A stretch of 64,000 nt of DNA. Origin: [Eubacterium] infirmum (lineage in GTDB: Bacteria > Bacillota > Clostridia > Peptostreptococcales > Anaerovoracaceae). This document shows, in pieces, positions 61,991 to 64,000 of the stretch (positions are counted from its first letter, which is position 1; each line of letters starts with the position of its first letter). The notes below the pieces were generated by a model. That model ran no database searches and had not been told where the DNA came from. It saw only the letters and a list, made by a program, of their open reading frames with translations. A program made the translations under genes and the position numbers. The stretch is from the NCBI GenBank assembly GCA_900450455.1, contig UGGN01000001.1, positions 248,001-312,000 on the forward strand. The letters are read 5' to 3'.

Positions 61991-64000
61991 ATGGATAATG
62001 TATTACAGAGAAAATTACTTGCAATAATCATATCATTGTTCGTAATTTTGGCTACTTTATTTCAGTATGTAATGCCAACATTCGCAGAAGAGACGGAAAC
62101 AGACATTACAGACAAGGTGACGATTGACTCCATCACATCACCTAATGCAGAAATTAAGGATTCCGAAAATGTGAATGACTTTTCGTCATTTGTAAAATGG
62201 GGTTCAAATGTCGATTATAAGATCGACATGACAGTAAATAAGGGAACACCGATTGAGACAGGGGATATCATAGAGATTCCTTTCCAAGCAGAGAGAGGAG
62301 AATTGTTTGAAAGCTATGGTCTTTCGGTTTTAGATGCAGAAGACGGATCATTACTTGGCGAAGCAACCATTACAAAGAACAAGATTCGTATAAAATTCAC
62401 AAAAAAGAATAATACTAAGACAGCAGTGAAATTATCAGTCAAGACAACATTAAAAACTGTAACTTGCGGACTTTCCAAGGGCTTCCCTACACAAGCAGAG
62501 GTAGATGCAGAATACGCAGCACATCCTACAGGGATTAACAAAGTGAAAATCCTGGATAAAAATGCCAATCTCAATGTGCAAGCGAATTATTTTGTAACTT
62601 CCTCTGAAAAATTCTATGGAGTTTATCCGACACCGACAATCGGAGACGGTCCGGCTGTATTTAAATTGGAAAATGGAAAATCCGGTAGAACTTCATCGAC
62701 GAATGCAAGTACACATTGGGATGTTTTAGGGGGTAATGGAACATATACTTATACTGTAACATCTCCGGCTACCGGCAAGACGAATTCGACAAAGACAACT
62801 TCATCTGCACTTGCGGCATTTCTGTTTGGCAATGAAAAAGTCTTTAGTTTCTTTTCATCAACGGAAACTTCCTATATAGAGGATACCTTACCGGCTGATA
62901 CTTACAAAAACATGAAGTTATCTAATATAACTTTAGTCGGTGCCGGTTTATATAAAGATGGTAAAACGCCTTTATTAAAACAGAGCAGTAGAGAGGGGAA
63001 ATTTGGCGATTGTTTTCATTTGGTAGAAAGTGCAAGTTTCAAGTTTGATGAAGTTTTGACAAAGAAGGAAGCTGCTTCCGGTCAGTCATATGAACAGTTT
63101 AAGGCATCACTTAAACCGGGAGAGTATGGCATATATACTAGCCCTAACGGGGATATACGCTTTGTAGCAAGTCTTGGAAAAGTAGGCTCAAAGAATCCTA
63201 ACGATATATATACATGGGGAAACTTTGCAGATAAGGTCGGCAAAGAAACGGTTGTCAGACGGCTATTTCCTTTATTTGATATAAAAGCAGATGGAAGTGT
63301 AAGTAGAATTACGGTTCCGCAGGAAAAGATCGATGAAATCTATAATAAAATTAAGGATTGGCCTATTTCAAGAATAGTATTTAGTTTTGATTCGGATTTG
63401 GTGAAGCCTGTTATGAGAACGGGTGCGTATGTTGAAAATACAGCACAGTTTATAGATAAATCGATGACGGCAAAGAACTACTTTGTCGTAGGAGATATCA
63501 GTTTACACACATATAAGGATGGAGCAGCGATATTAAAGACAGATGCTAAATCCGGTCAAGGAATTGAGAAAGCGGAATTTAAATTACAGGAAAAAGATCC
63601 GGCAGGAAACTGGATTGATACAGATTCACAGTATGTGAAGGATAATGTAACCGTTGTTGGTAATAACGGTGGCAAAAAAATTGGAGATCGTTTCTATACA
63701 AGTGAAAACGGTATTTTAAATATCCGTGGTTTAACAAATAACAAAACATATCGTCTCGTTGAGACGAAAGCTCCTGAAGGATATGACAACAGCAATCCTG
63801 CAATATCCAAGGAGTTTGTAATCAGCTTTACGGATAAAAATGCTCCAAGCGACAATAAAGACTTAACTCTTACAAATAAGAAGTCAGAGTATAAGGTAAC
63901 ATATAAGATCGTTAAGAATCCGAATGGTGAAGAAATCCCATCCGGAAGTCCTGCGGCTCCTGTAGATCCAAAAACCTACAATTTCCATTCGACAGTAGAC
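61991..64000 (+). CDS. Large MSCRAMM-like surface adhesin, 5' part (runs past the window)
   Basis: The frame is open from ATG 61991 to the last base (670 codons). A signal peptide (about 1-34, ending TFAEE) is followed by an A-region like fibrinogen/collagen-binding MSCRAMMs (DKVTIDSITSPNAEI..., IETGDIIEIPFQAERG..., then two Ig-like modules to about 500). From about 510 a Cna-B/SpaA domain starts (GDISLHTYKDGAAILKT, YRLVETKAPEGYDN) and a second begins near the end. AAAGGGG precedes ATG. The sortase signal is beyond the window. Confidence 0.85.
   Translation, partial: MDNVLQRKLLAIIISLFVILATLFQYVMPTFAEETETDITDKVTIDSITSPNAEIKDSENVNDFSSFVKWGSNVDYKIDMTVNKGTPIETGDIIEIPFQAERGELFESYGLSVLDAEDGSLLGEATITKNKIRIKFTKKNNTKTAVKLSVKTTLKTVTCGLSKGFPTQAEVDAEYAAHPTGINKVKILDKNANLNVQANYFVTSSEKFYGVYPTPTIGDGPAVFKLENGKSGRTSSTNASTHWDVLGGNGTYTYTVTSPATGKTNSTKTTSSALAAFLFGNEKVFSFFSSTETSYIEDTLPADTYKNMKLSNITLVGAGLYKDGKTPLLKQSSREGKFGDCFHLVESASFKFDEVLTKKEAASGQSYEQFKASLKPGEYGIYTSPNGDIRFVASLGKVGSKNPNDIYTWGNFADKVGKETVVRRLFPLFDIKADGSVSRITVPQEKIDEIYNKIKDWPISRIVFSFDSDLVKPVMRTGAYVENTAQFIDKSMTAKNYFVVGDISLHTYKDGAAILKTDAKSGQGIEKAEFKLQEKDPAGNWIDTDSQYVKDNVTVVGNNGGKKIGDRFYTSENGILNIRGLTNNKTYRLVETKAPEGYDNSNPAISKEFVISFTDKNAPSDNKDLTLTNKKSEYKVTYKIVKNPNGEEIPSGSPAAPVDPKTYNFHSTVD

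Noticed and set aside
1-64000. CRISPR array, rRNA or tRNA genes
   Set aside because: No short regularly spaced repeats and no rRNA or tRNA signature were found on reading the window.

Overview
This window is a stretch of chromosome from a low-GC, Gram-positive, probably anaerobic Clostridia-type bacterium (Bacillota). Supporting signs are strong AGGAGG-type ribosome binding sites, TTGACA/TATAAT promoters, U-tailed terminators, a Gram-positive LexA box, sortase-anchored surface proteins, a clostridial-type ferredoxin and a YolD/Y-family polymerase pair. The exact genus is inference; an oral or gut Peptostreptococcales/Anaerovoracaceae-like organism would fit. No rRNA, tRNA or CRISPR array was found.

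Layout. 1-2 kb: the 3' end of an antigen I/II-like adhesin with three 363-bp repeats. 2.3-13.1 kb: a dense housekeeping run (prfA, sua5, rpiB, upp, tyrS, a tandem acyl-CoA synthetase, greA, and lysS with an extra C-terminal tRNA-binding domain). 13.1-21.8 kb: an accessory zone with an internally deleted Fic gene, a His-tailed EamA transporter, an AbrB/ABC operon, a broken serine recombinase, a MarR plus twin radical-SAM module, a truncated Crp/Fnr gene and repeated terminators. 21.8-34 kb: small stress, regulatory and mobile cassettes (bicupin/ferredoxin, J-like/HIRAN pair, Fic with operator repeats, LytTR/DUF3021, LexA-controlled Y-polymerase/YolD, nitroreductase, HMA protein, HigBA-like toxin-antitoxin, degenerate IS200). 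34.3-40.3 kb: a purine-salvage operon with two different adenine deaminases, an NCS2 permease and a nucleoside phosphorylase. 40.4-46 kb: a MerR/TipAS regulator, YeiH-type exporter, orphan radical SAM protein, TcdA and an Ldh2-type dehydrogenase. 46-48 kb: a thioester/Cna-B surface protein behind a possible RNA switch. 48-54 kb: rplM-rpsI, a methionine ABC transporter (metQNI), a TRIC-like channel, a flavin reductase and a YgjP peptidase. 54-57 kb, minus strand: class-I amidotransferase-like hydrolase, polysaccharide deacetylase, serine acetyltransferase. 57-61.5 kb: an EF-G paralogue, radA and a glutathione peroxidase. 62-64 kb: the 5' end of a large MSCRAMM-like adhesin.

The most striking observations are: (1) the MetQ lipoprotein appears circularly permuted, with the usually C-terminal half first and the usually N-terminal half last, in an otherwise ordinary metQNI operon; (2) the MarR plus twin radical-SAM cassette sits beside recombinase debris, between diverged direct repeats, with a 13-bp inverted repeat woven into its promoter; (3) several genes carry readable control elements, including phased 52-bp repeats at the Fic promoter, a LexA box at the Y-polymerase, a 19-bp-spacer MerR promoter and mutually exclusive hairpins ahead of the thioester adhesin. 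All family assignments come from reading motifs by eye; no database search was possible.
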